From NCBI GenBank assembly GCA_027306595.1, contig DAHUZI010000064.1:1-38262 (forward strand): a DNA stretch of 38,262 nt. Direction: 5' to 3'. This DNA is from Candidatus Dormiibacterota bacterium (GTDB taxonomy: Bacteria; Chloroflexota; Dormibacteria; Aeolococcales; Bog-877). This document shows positions 31,079 to 38,262 of the stretch, one piece after another. The translations under genes were made by a program, and so were the position numbers. Position 1 is the stretch's first letter; every line of letters begins with the position of its first letter. The notes below the pieces were generated by a model. That model ran no database searches and had not been told where the DNA came from. It worked only from the letters and a program-made list of their open reading frames with translations.

Positions 31079-32664
31079 GGCGCCTGGGCCAGGGTGAGGT
31101 CGCCCACCGCCCGGACCCGGATCCGAACCGCGTTGCCGGGGAGGTAGGCGAGCGGGACCTCCTCCACCTCGACGATCTCGACGCTGGCGGCGGTGGCCCC
31201 GGCGGCGACCGCCCGCGCCGCCGCCTCGCGCCGGGCCTCGTCCAGGGCCGCCTCGCGGGTCCGTGCGGCCAACGAGACGATCCGGTCCACCTCGCCCCCC
31301 ACCTGGGCAATGGCGGCGCCGATCGCGTTGGCGACGGCGTAGTGCGCCGGCCGGACCACCCGGGACGCCCCCGGCAGCGCCTGGCCGAGGAGCACGCTGC
31401 CGCCGCCCACCAGGACGACCGGTAGCGGCTCGGGGCCGGTGCGCGCCCGGTCGACCAGCTCGGAGACGCGGGCCTCGATCAGCTGCAGGCCGGCGGCCAC
31501 GAGCGCCGGCTCCAGCCCCGCGACCCGGGCGGGATCACCGACCACCGCGAGCCCGCCCGCGACCGCCAGGTCGGTCGCCGTCAGGGTCGGGCCCCCGAAG
31601 ACCCGGGCCCTGGGCTCGAGCTCGTAGCCGACGCTCTCCGGCCCGATGCGCAGGGCCTGGGGCCCGGGGTGGACCACGCTCCCGCCCCCCAGGCCGATCG
31701 AGACGAGGTCCGGCATCCGGAAGTTGGTCCGCACCCCGCCCACCGTCACCGCCAGCGACGCCTCGCGGGGGAACCCGTGCACGAGCGCGCCGACGTCGGT
31801 CGTGGTGCCACCGATGTCCACCACCGCGCAGTCGCGCTCCCCGGAGAGGAAGGCCGCGCCCCGCATCGAGTTCGTAGGCCCGGAGCTGAAGGTGGCGATC
31901 GGATACCGGCGGCAGGTCTCGACCCCCATGAGCGTCCCGTCGTTCTGGCTGATGTACAGCGGCGCTGTGATCCCGAAGCCGCGGACCGCCCGCTCAAGGG
32001 CGTCGGTGATCTGCCCCGCCAGCTGGCGCGCGCTGGCGTTGAGGATGGTGGCGTTCTCGCGCTCGAGTAGCCCCACCCGGCCGATCTCGTGGGAGCAGCT
32101 GACCGAGACTCCGGGGGCAGCCGCCGCGAACAGCTCGGCGCAGCGCTGCTCGTCGGCGGCGCTGACCGGGGCGAACACGGAGGTGATGGCGACCGCCGGG
32201 ATGCCGAGCCGGACGACATCGGCCACCACCCGCTGAACCTCGGCCTCGTCGAGGGGGGCGATCGGTCGGCCGTCGAACTCGCAGCCGCCCCGGCAGAGGT
32301 AGATGTGCTCGCCGAGGGTGCGTCGCAGCGGCTCCGGCCACTCGGTCATGGGCGGGATCCCGCTCGTGGCCGGCAGGCCGAGGCGGATCGCGGCGGTCGG
32401 GGTGAGCCGCCGGGCCTCCACCACCGCGTTGGTGAAGTGGGTGGTCCCGATCATGACCGCGGCGACCTCGTGCGGCCCGAAGGCCTCGACCGCCGCCAGC
32501 CCGCGCAGGGCGGTCACGATGCCCAGGGTCACGTCGGGAGTGGTCGGGGTCTTGTGGGCGGCCAGGACCGCCCGATCGCGCATGAGGACGGCATCGGTGT
32601 TCGTCCCCCCGACGTCGACCCCGATCCGAAGGGGAGCCGGCCCGGCCGCGCCCGCCTCGACCAT
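31075..32664 (-). CDS. Hydantoinase/oxoprolinase family protein
   Basis: The 529-residue protein has an ATP-grasp-like actin fold: GVDVGGTNTDAVLM at the start (Hydant_A_N), GTTHFTNAVVE, ISQNDGTLM, SSGPTNSMRGAAFL, VDIGGTTTDVG and SIGLGGGSV (hydantoinase A). It probably opens a cyclic amide ring in an ATP-dependent reaction; the substrate is unknown. ATG 32664 shares its first base with the last base of the binding-protein stop (TGATG), and its stop is overlapped by the DUF917 gene. Earlier codons of this frame lie inside the binding-protein gene. Confidence 0.9.
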   Translation of the reverse strand: MVEAGAAGPAPLRIGVDVGGTNTDAVLMRDRAVLAAHKTPTTPDVTLGIVTALRGLAAVEAFGPHEVAAVMIGTTHFTNAVVEARRLTPTAAIRLGLPATSGIPPMTEWPEPLRRTLGEHIYLCRGGCEFDGRPIAPLDEAEVQRVVADVVRLGIPAVAITSVFAPVSAADEQRCAELFAAAAPGVSVSCSHEIGRVGLLERENATILNASARQLAGQITDALERAVRGFGITAPLYISQNDGTLMGVETCRRYPIATFSSGPTNSMRGAAFLSGERDCAVVDIGGTTTDVGALVHGFPREASLAVTVGGVRTNFRMPDLVSIGLGGGSVVHPGPQALRIGPESVGYELEPRARVFGGPTLTATDLAVAGGLAVVGDPARVAGLEPALVAAGLQLIEARVSELVDRARTGPEPLPVVLVGGGSVLLGQALPGASRVVRPAHYAVANAIGAAIAQVGGEVDRIVSLAARTREAALDEARREAAARAVAAGATAASVEIVEVEEVPLAYLPGNAVRIRVRAVGDLTLAQAP

Positions 32665-34505
32665 CAGCCCGATGACAGCCGAATGGTCTCCGGGTAGACG
32701 TTGAGCGAGGGGTCCTGGGGGACGATCCCGGCGAGGTCGTGGCGGTAGACGGTCATCTGGTAGGGCGGCGTCGGCAGGTAGAGGACCGGCAGGGTGTCGA
32801 CGAGGTAGCGCTGGTACTGGTATAGCGGCTGGAGCCCGTTGCCGGTCAGGGTTGCCTCGATCAGCCGGTCCGCGGTCGGGCTGCTGTAGCCTCCACTGTT
32901 CCCCGAGCCCCCGGTCTTGAAGAGCTGCTCCCCACTGGGGTACGCGTAGTACTCCCAGCCGCCGGTGTCGGCGAGCTGCCACCCGCAGCCGACGTGGGTG
33001 GTGGGATTGCAGCTGTAGATGGTGGTGGTGAGGGTGCTGTAGGGGGTGCCCTTGACGGTGAGAGCGATCCCCGCCTCGGAGGCGAAGGAGCGCAGGGCCT
33101 CGACCTCGGCCGTGGTCACCGTCGACCCCGAGGGGTAGAGGAGGACGAAGCTCAGGACGGCGCCCCGGCGCACCCCGGCGCCGCAGGCCGTCGGCCCCGT
33201 GCCGGCCCGTCCGCAGGTGTCGACCCCGCTGGTGTGGATCTGCCAGCCGTGGGCGCGCAGCAGGCGCAGGGCGCGGGCGACCGAGAACGGGTACGGGTTG
33301 TGGAGCTCGCTTGCGGCCACGTAGCGGCTGCGGGGTGGCACCGCCGGCACCGGACCATAGGTGGGCACCGCGTAGCCCTGGTAGATGTGGCGGACGATGG
33401 CGGGCTGGTCCACCAGCAGCTGCAGGGCCTGGCGCAGGTAGAGCTGGTGGAAGAGGGGCCCGTCCTGCGGGTTGTTGAAGTTGATGCTGATGTAGTTGAA
33501 GAGCCACTGCCACCAGGGCGCGATCTGATACCCCTGGCGGGTCAGGTAGCCGCGCTGGGACAGGTCCTGAGCGGGCAGGTACCCGATGTTGACCCGGCCC
33601 GCCCGCAGGGCGTCGAACTCGGCGCTGTCACTGCTGAACGGCTCCTCGATGAACCGGGCGACCGCAGTGCTGTGGGGACCGGGGTACGCGGGGTTGCGGG
33701 TGAAGACGGTGTAGCCGGTCGACGGCGCGTAGGCCTGCAGTCGCCAGGGCCCGTCCACGACCTTCCACAGGGGGTTGGTCGCGTAGGTCGCCAGCGAGCG
33801 TGACTGGCCGTTGAGGTAGCGGTAGACCGCGACCGCCCCCTTGGGGGTCTGGTCGTAGGAGCCGACCGGGCTGTGGGCCGAGGTCTTGTCCCAGCTGTGC
33901 TGGGGCAAGGGGAAGATCTGGCTCAGCTCATCGTTGAACAGCCAGGCGACGTTGTAGCGCCGGTTGAAGGTGATCGAGAAGCGGGTCGGGGACTGGTACG
34001 CGATCGCCCGGATGATGTCCGGCCACGCCCCGGGGACGTACACGCCCCAGTCCTGGCGATTGGCCCGCAGCAGGTTCATCCAGAACTCGATGTCCCGGGT
34101 GGTCACGGGGCGGCCGTCGGACCAGCGCCAGCGCCGAAGGGTGATGGTAGCCACCGTGTCACCGGCCCGGTTCACCGTGAAACGCGGATAGTCGGCCAGG
34201 CTCTGCTGGGGGTTGAAGTCGGTGGTGCCGTTGCGCCCGTACCAGAAGAGGGGCCGGTACATGAGGTACTCGAACTGGTCCTCGTTGACGATGGTGAAGT
34301 AGGCCGAACTCACCAGGGGGAGGATGTAGTTGGGACTATTGCCTGGCTGGAGGGCAAAGGTGACGGTGGTGCCGCTGGCCGCCGCCGCCGGGGCGACGAG
34401 GGCCCCACCGCCGGTGGCGGCACCCACCGCCGCCAGCGCCGCCGCCCCGACGAGGGCGCGCCATCCGATCCTGACCCGACCGGGTCGTACCCGTGGCCCC
34501 CTCAC
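32664..34505 (-). CDS. Secreted ABC-type substrate-binding protein, family 5 (peptide/nickel type)
   Basis: The 613-residue protein has a Sec signal peptide (basic start, then ALVGAAALAAVGAA, cleavage near APAAAAS). The body is the SBP_bac_5 fold: YRPLFWYG, LRRWRWSDGRPVTTRDIEFW, the NPAYPGP segment and a C-terminal YLVDTLPVLYLP. Two cysteine pairs (CGRAGTGPTACGAG; CNPTTHVGCGW) suggest disulfides. No lipobox is seen. GTG 34505 follows a TTGACC-17-TATCGT promoter by eight bases, a leaderless start. The next genes are hydantoinase-like and DUF917, so the ligand may be a cyclic amide, peptide or amino-acid derivative. No permease or ATPase is nearby. Confidence 0.9.
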   Translation of the reverse strand: MRGPRVRPGRVRIGWRALVGAAALAAVGAATGGGALVAPAAAASGTTVTFALQPGNSPNYILPLVSSAYFTIVNEDQFEYLMYRPLFWYGRNGTTDFNPQQSLADYPRFTVNRAGDTVATITLRRWRWSDGRPVTTRDIEFWMNLLRANRQDWGVYVPGAWPDIIRAIAYQSPTRFSITFNRRYNVAWLFNDELSQIFPLPQHSWDKTSAHSPVGSYDQTPKGAVAVYRYLNGQSRSLATYATNPLWKVVDGPWRLQAYAPSTGYTVFTRNPAYPGPHSTAVARFIEEPFSSDSAEFDALRAGRVNIGYLPAQDLSQRGYLTRQGYQIAPWWQWLFNYISINFNNPQDGPLFHQLYLRQALQLLVDQPAIVRHIYQGYAVPTYGPVPAVPPRSRYVAASELHNPYPFSVARALRLLRAHGWQIHTSGVDTCGRAGTGPTACGAGVRRGAVLSFVLLYPSGSTVTTAEVEALRSFASEAGIALTVKGTPYSTLTTTIYSCNPTTHVGCGWQLADTGGWEYYAYPSGEQLFKTGGSGNSGGYSSPTADRLIEATLTGNGLQPLYQYQRYLVDTLPVLYLPTPPYQMTVYRHDLAGIVPQDPSLNVYPETIRLSSG

Positions 34506-34816
34506 GGCGGCGCACGATAGCAGTGGGCCCCCACCCGGTCAAGGAGGCCGGCCCCGCTCTGAGGCTGGGGCCAGCCTCCCAGCTTCGGCTCCGTCTCCGG
34601 GCACGGTCGCGACCGGCGGCATCGCGTGCCGGACCAGGTTCCGGCCCCCGGGCCGCAGCGGCGAGCGCCTCCCGGCAGGGGCGCGGAGTTGCGGACCCGG
34701 GAGACTCGACCAGGTCGGCCGTTGGGACTTGACCAGGGGGGCGATTGTCGCCACCATGCAGTCCACGAATCAGCTGGCGGCCCGGAGACGCCGGGGCGCC
34801 CTGGGAGGGGTACTCC
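34506..34816. other. Divergent intergenic region between two binding-protein genes
   Basis: No gene is seen. It holds the promoter of the minus-strand operon, a palindrome GAGGCTGG-N2-CCAGCCTC (34561-34578), and on the plus strand TTGACC (34729-34734) with a poor -10 (CACCAT, 34752-34757), which may serve the plus-strand gene. Confidence 0.4.
34514..34542 (-). promoter_or_regulatory. Promoter of the binding-protein/hydantoinase operon (TTGACC-17-TATCGT)
   Basis: On the minus strand TTGACC (34542-34537) and TATCGT (34519-34514) are 17 bases apart. The GTG start follows the -10 by eight bases. A palindrome at 34561-34578 lies just upstream of the -35. Confidence 0.65.
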
Positions 34817-36688
34817 ATGCCGACGACTCCGGATCGCAGCCGCCTACCCGTCGGGCCTGGCGGCCGGACCCACCGCTGGCGCGCCCTGGCGCTGGCCGCC
34901 TGCGCGATCGTGGGCCTGGTGGCCACCGGCGGCGCCGCCGTCGCCCGTTCGGTGGCTCGGACCGCGCCCACCGGCACCGTCACCTTCGCGCTCCCCCCGG
35001 GCGAGTACTGCAACTACATCTCGCCGTTCATCAACGGCCCCGAGTCGAACAACATCGACCTCTTCCAGTGCGAGTACTTCCTCTACCGACCGCTCTACTG
35101 GTTCGGCAACAACGGCCAGTTCACCATCAACTACAACCTCAGCATGGGCGAGCCGCCGGTGTACTCGAACCACGGCCGCACCGTGACCATCACCCTCAAG
35201 CACTGGATGTGGTCCGATGGCCACCCGGTCACCAACCGGGACATCGAGCTCTGGATGCACATCCTGATGGCGGAGAAGGCGCAGTGGGTCGGGTACGTGC
35301 CCGGTGACATCCCCGACAACATCACCTCGATGAGCTTCCCCAAGTCGGCGCCGCAGACTTTCAGCCTGACCTTCAACCGGGCGTACGGATCGACCTGGCT
35401 CCTCTACAACAACCTCAGCATGATCTTCGCCATCCCCCAGCACGTGTGGGACAAGACGTCAGCCAGCAGCCCGGTGGGCAACTACGACCTCACCTCCACG
35501 GGGGCCGCCGCGGTCTGGAAGTACATCGACGGCCAGTCCAAGCAGGAGGCGACGTACGCCACCAACCGGATGTGGAAGGTGGTCGATGGGCCCTTCAAGA
35601 TCGCCGCCTACACGCCCGCGACCGGCTATGCGGCCTTCGTGCCCAACTCCGCCTACTCGGGCCCGCAGAAGCCGAAGATCGCCCGCTTCGAGGAGATCCC
35701 CTTCACTAGCGACACCGCCGAGTTCGACGCCCTGCGCGCGGGCACCCTCGACTTCGGCTACCTGCCCACCCAGGACCTGAACCAGAAGTCGTACTTCACC
35801 TCCCGCGGCTACACCGTCAACCCCTGGGTCGACTGGGGCTTCAACAACTTCTGGATCAACTACACCAACCCCAAGGTGGGCTCGATCTTCAAGCAGCTCT
35901 ACGTGCGCCAGGCGATGCAGCGCCTGGTCGACCAGAACAAGATCGTCAAGGACATCTACCACGGCCAGGCCTACCCGACCTACGGGCCGGTGCCGATCCT
36001 GCCCAAGAGCGCCTATCTCAGCAAGTACGAGGCCTCCAACCCCTATCCCTTCAGCATCAAGGCCGCGCGTCAGCTCCTCAGCAGCCACGGCTGGACGATC
36101 CACCCCAACGGGATCGACGACTGCAGCCGGCCGGGGACCGGGTCCAGCGACTGCGGAGCCGGGGTGGCCAAGGGTGCGCAGATGAACTTCAACGTCATCA
36201 GCTCGCCGGGGTCGGTCGCCTTCAACGCCGAGATGGCGGTGATGCAGTCCGACTGGACCCTGGCCGGGATCCACCTCACCATCAGCCAGACGCCCGAGGC
36301 GACCCTGTTCGCCGAGCTCGTCCCCTGCCACAAGTCGACCGGGGCCGGATGCTCGTGGCAGATCGCCAACTTCGGCCAGCCCGGCTCGACCCCGACCTAC
36401 TCCCCCCAGTACCTGCCAACCGCCGCGATGTGGATCGGGTCGGGCGGGAGCAACAACGCCGCCGGGTACAAGAGCCCGGAGCTCGACAAGCTCATCGCCG
36501 CCACCAGCCTTCAGTCGGGCGTCGCGCCCTTCTGGGCGGAGGAGAACTACGCGGCGAAGAACCTGCCCGTGATCTGGGAGCCCGACTACTACTACCAGCT
36601 GTCGGTGATCAGCCCCCACCTCAAGGGGACGATCCCGCAGGACCCGAACCTCAACATCTACCCGCAGGCCTGGACGCTCTCCGGCTGA
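34817..36688 (+). CDS. Secreted ABC-type substrate-binding protein, family 5 (paralogue)
   Basis: The 623-residue protein is clearly related to the minus-strand protein encoded upstream: shared LYRPLYWFGNNGQF, DGHPVTNRDIELW, YATNRMWKVVDGPF and the final IPQDPNLNIYPQAWTLSG. It has a Sec signal (WRALALAACAIVGLVATGG). The cysteine pairs CSRPGTGSSDCG and CHKSTGAGCSW are kept. ATG 34817 follows GGGAGGGG (34803-34810) by six bases; upstream in-frame ATG 34745 would give an unusual extension. No transporter partner adjoins it. Unlike its paralogue, it uses a Shine-Dalgarno start. Confidence 0.92.
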   Translation: MPTTPDRSRLPVGPGGRTHRWRALALAACAIVGLVATGGAAVARSVARTAPTGTVTFALPPGEYCNYISPFINGPESNNIDLFQCEYFLYRPLYWFGNNGQFTINYNLSMGEPPVYSNHGRTVTITLKHWMWSDGHPVTNRDIELWMHILMAEKAQWVGYVPGDIPDNITSMSFPKSAPQTFSLTFNRAYGSTWLLYNNLSMIFAIPQHVWDKTSASSPVGNYDLTSTGAAAVWKYIDGQSKQEATYATNRMWKVVDGPFKIAAYTPATGYAAFVPNSAYSGPQKPKIARFEEIPFTSDTAEFDALRAGTLDFGYLPTQDLNQKSYFTSRGYTVNPWVDWGFNNFWINYTNPKVGSIFKQLYVRQAMQRLVDQNKIVKDIYHGQAYPTYGPVPILPKSAYLSKYEASNPYPFSIKAARQLLSSHGWTIHPNGIDDCSRPGTGSSDCGAGVAKGAQMNFNVISSPGSVAFNAEMAVMQSDWTLAGIHLTISQTPEATLFAELVPCHKSTGAGCSWQIANFGQPGSTPTYSPQYLPTAAMWIGSGGSNNAAGYKSPELDKLIAATSLQSGVAPFWAEENYAAKNLPVIWEPDYYYQLSVISPHLKGTIPQDPNLNIYPQAWTLSG

Positions 36689-36697
36689 GCCGGGACG

Positions 36698-36730
36698 GGG
36701 GGATCGGGCGGCCGCGCCGCCCGATCCCCC
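36698..36730 (+). terminator. Strong hairpin after the binding-protein gene
   Basis: GGGGGATCGGGCGGC and GCCGCCCGATCCCCC form a perfect 15-base stem around a CGC loop, nine bases after the stop codon. AAAC follows, without a T-tract, so it may stop transcription with Rho or protect the mRNA end. Confidence 0.5.
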
Positions 36731-37089
36731 AAACGCCCCAGGGCCGGTGGGCAGGCAAGCATGCGGCCGGGCGACACAGGATCGCGGATCGGGCCGGCCA
36801 ATCCCCGCCCGGCGGCTCGTCGGGGCGCCGCTCACGCGAGGCGGGCCACGGTGATCTGGGTGGCCCCGCCATCCCCGGCGAGCTCGCAGCGGTGGACCGC
36901 GCCCTCGCGGCCGGCGCCGTGCGGGTCTGCCCCCCTCCCCACGGAGGCGATCCGCCTTCCATCCATGGGGAGCCGGCTTGGCACCCCGGTCACGACTGCG
37001 TAGACGGGCACGCGCAGCAGGCGCCGAATCCTCACGCGGCTCGCGCTCTGGGGGATCGCCAACAGTGCAGAGCTCTAGTCACGGAAAGT
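36731..37089. other. Degenerate stretch before the ISL3 remnant
   Basis: Only one weak frame is of note: minus strand 37062-36832 (76 codons, TTG start, GC-rich third positions, ending QITVARLA), which is not recognised. It is closed upstream by a stop at about 37077 and may be a gene remnant cut by the insertion sequence. Confidence 0.3.
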
Positions 37090-37114
37090 GGCTCTTCGCC
37101 CCTATCCGTGGGTG
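37090..37114 (+). repeat. Probable left inverted repeat of an ISL3-family element
   Basis: GGCTCTTCGCC followed by CCTATCCGTGGG resembles the GGCTCTTC ends of ISL3-family elements and lies 113 bases before the transposase remnant. The matching right end was not found. Confidence 0.45.
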
Positions 37115-37202
37115 AGCAGCGGGTCGCCTGAGCGAAGACACGCCGCCAGCGCCCACCGTTTCTCGCGGATCACGGCTGGGATCCGGAAAGAGCGCTGACG
37201 GC

Positions 37203-37872
37203 GTGCGGCAGCCAAGCCTATGGGCTCGGCTGCTCGGCGTGGGGGGGCTGATCATGGAGGACGTCGGCGCCGGGATCGGGGCGTCGGCGGAGCTGTCGGC
37301 GATCGTGGTGGCGGTCCGGGTGCCCCGGCGGGAGGCGGGCCGGTGCGGGGTGTGCCGGCGCCGCTGCCCCGGCCATGACCTGGGGGAGGGGCGCCGGCGA
37401 TGGCGGGCCCTGGACCTGGGGACCTGCCCGAGCTACCTGGAGGCCGCCGCCCCGCGCGTCCCCTGCTCCGCCCACGGGGTGGCGGTGACGGCGGTGCCCG
37501 GGGCCTGCCACGGGGACGGCCACACCCGGGCGCTCGACGACACCGGGGCCCGGCGGGGCACCCACACCGCCAAGAGCACCGCCGTGCAGCTGCTGCGGGT
37601 GGCGGGGCGGACGGTGGGCGCGGTCGTCACCCGGGAGAGCACGGGCGCCCACGCGAAGCATGACCGGTACGCCCACCTCCGACGGAACGGGATCGAGGAG
37701 ACCAGTTGCGAGCGGGGGCACTGCCAGCTCACCGTGGTGGTCGCCCACGAGGGCGGGACGGGACGAGGCGACGCTGCGCCAGTTCTTCGACGCCCTGGGT
37801 CTCGAGCGGTGTGCGGCGATCGCCTGGGTCAGCGCCGACGCGGCCGCCTGGATCGCCAGTCAAGTCCCCTGA
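37203..37872 (+). pseudogene. ISL3-family transposase remnant, frameshifted and truncated
   Basis: From GTG 37203 the sequence follows ISL3 transposases: WARLLGVGGLIMEDV, the zinc-finger-like CGVCRRRCPG, RRRWRALDLGT, then HLRRNGIEETSC and QLTVVVAHEGG. Near 37755 homology moves to another frame: GRDEATLRQFFDALG, AAIAWVSADAAAWIA, which stops at 37872, far short of the C-terminus. The catalytic segment usually reads GIDE; here it is GIEE, so the first acidic residue is altered. A short deletion probably caused the shift. The element cannot move itself. Confidence 0.75.
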
Positions 37873-37910
37873 CGTGGTGGAAATTGGGGACGGGATGAGG
37901 GGAGCCGGCA

Positions 37911-38141
37911 TCAGGCAGCCAAGCCGGCGGGGAGGGGGTTGGGGAGGGCGGGGGGGCCGTCGGGGTGGAGACGGGCGAGGGACGCCTGGGAGAAGTGGCG
38001 GCGCCCATCCTGCCCCTCGTCGTGTTGCTCCTGCAAGACCGCCGTCGCCAGGCGCAGCAGGGCAACCGCGTTGGGGAAGATGCCCACCATCTTGGCCCGG
38101 CGACCCACCTCGGCGTTGACGCGCTCGATTAACCGGCCATC
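37911..38141 (-). pseudogene. IS256-family transposase, C-terminal fragment
   Basis: The minus-strand frame reads RLIERVNAEVGRRAKMVGIF, PNAVALLRLATAVLQEQHDE and GQDGRRHFSQASLA, the conserved C-terminal end of IS256 transposases, then stops at 37911. The catalytic N-terminal and central parts are absent. On the plus strand the next 20-odd bases (about 38143-38165, GTGTGTCAAGTTCTGGCTCC) resemble a terminus of such elements, so an internal deletion is likely. Confidence 0.7.
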
Positions 38142-38262
38142 GGGGGTGTGTCAAGTTCTGGCTCCGTTGAGGGACAGGGGCCAAGGCGAGCCAGGTGCGT
38201 CTCCAGGCTGTCGATGACCCGGCGGTGACGGTCCACGTCGGAGGCCCATCCCCGGTGGATGG
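38129..38262 (-). CDS. Unrecognised ORF, C-terminal part (runs off the right edge)
   Basis: The frame encodes 43 residues, including WASDVDRHRRVIDSLETHLA, and stops at TAA 38131-38129. It is charged and probably helical. The gene overlaps the IS256 fragment in another frame and may have been truncated by it, since the last residues derive from the element-like terminus. Its family cannot be named. Confidence 0.3.
   Translation of the reverse strand, partial: IHRGWASDVDRHRRVIDSLETHLARLGPCPSTEPELDTPPMAG

Noticed and set aside
34756-35307. Plus-strand frame from ATG 34756 in the divergent region
   Set aside because: It runs on in a wrong frame through the binding-protein gene with Arg/Pro-rich composition; the ATG at 34817 with a Shine-Dalgarno is the real start.

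Overview
The window is very GC-rich, gene-dense bacterial chromosome with short gaps and mostly housekeeping genes, plus a few kilobases of insertion-sequence debris at the right end. No rRNA, tRNA or CRISPR was found, so the lineage is uncertain. The GC content, the TANNNT-type -10 boxes, the mix of leaderless and Shine-Dalgarno starts, a citramalate route to isoleucine and large peptide-binding-type lipid-free secreted proteins suggest a high-GC Terrabacteria lineage (Dormibacterota, Chloroflexota or Actinomycetota). This placement is an inference.

Layout. 1-2347 (minus): start of hemD, then hemC and hemA, the early tetrapyrrole pathway. 2430-3640 (plus): a DnaQ-like exonuclease. 3971-5405 (minus): rpmE and prfA. 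5436-9512 (minus): pyrG, a coupled radical SAM protein and a site-2-protease-like membrane protein. 9549-11964 (minus): an acetyltransferase, an HtrA-like protein and a metallo-beta-lactamase-fold protein, the last two without their catalytic residues. 12110-15209 (minus): ilvD overlapping an ACT-domain malic enzyme. 15448-26121 (plus): a promoter, a branched-chain-amino-acid leader peptide and an attenuator, then a small ORF, ilvB, ilvN, ilvC, leuA, leuB, cimA, leuC and a leuD fused to an ACT domain and an uncharacterised domain. 26296-29902 (plus): EAL phosphodiesterase, histidine kinase and response regulator. 29981-34542 (minus): an extracellular substrate-binding protein, a hydantoinase/oxoprolinase-type protein and a DUF917 protein. 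34817-36688 (plus): a divergent paralogue of the binding protein. 36832-38262: remnants of ISL3- and IS256-family elements.

How it works together. The ilv-leu block plus divergent ilvD encodes nearly the whole route from pyruvate to the keto acids of valine, leucine and isoleucine; cimA replaces threonine deaminase, and the malic enzyme may supply pyruvate and reducing power. Transcription of the block appears controlled by ribosome-mediated attenuation. LeuA lacks its C-terminal leucine-binding domain, while LeuD carries an added ACT domain, so allosteric control may have moved along the pathway.

The most unusual pattern is at gene starts. At hemA, rpmE and pyrG, and inside the leuD fusion, a TANNNT box is followed within 5-8 bases by a GTG or ATG opening a 10-30 codon reading frame whose stop codon overlaps the start of the real gene in GTGA or ATGA. 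This looks like leaderless micro-ORFs feeding termination-reinitiation. Several other genes (exonuclease, M50 protease, binding protein, ilv leader) begin directly at such a leaderless start.
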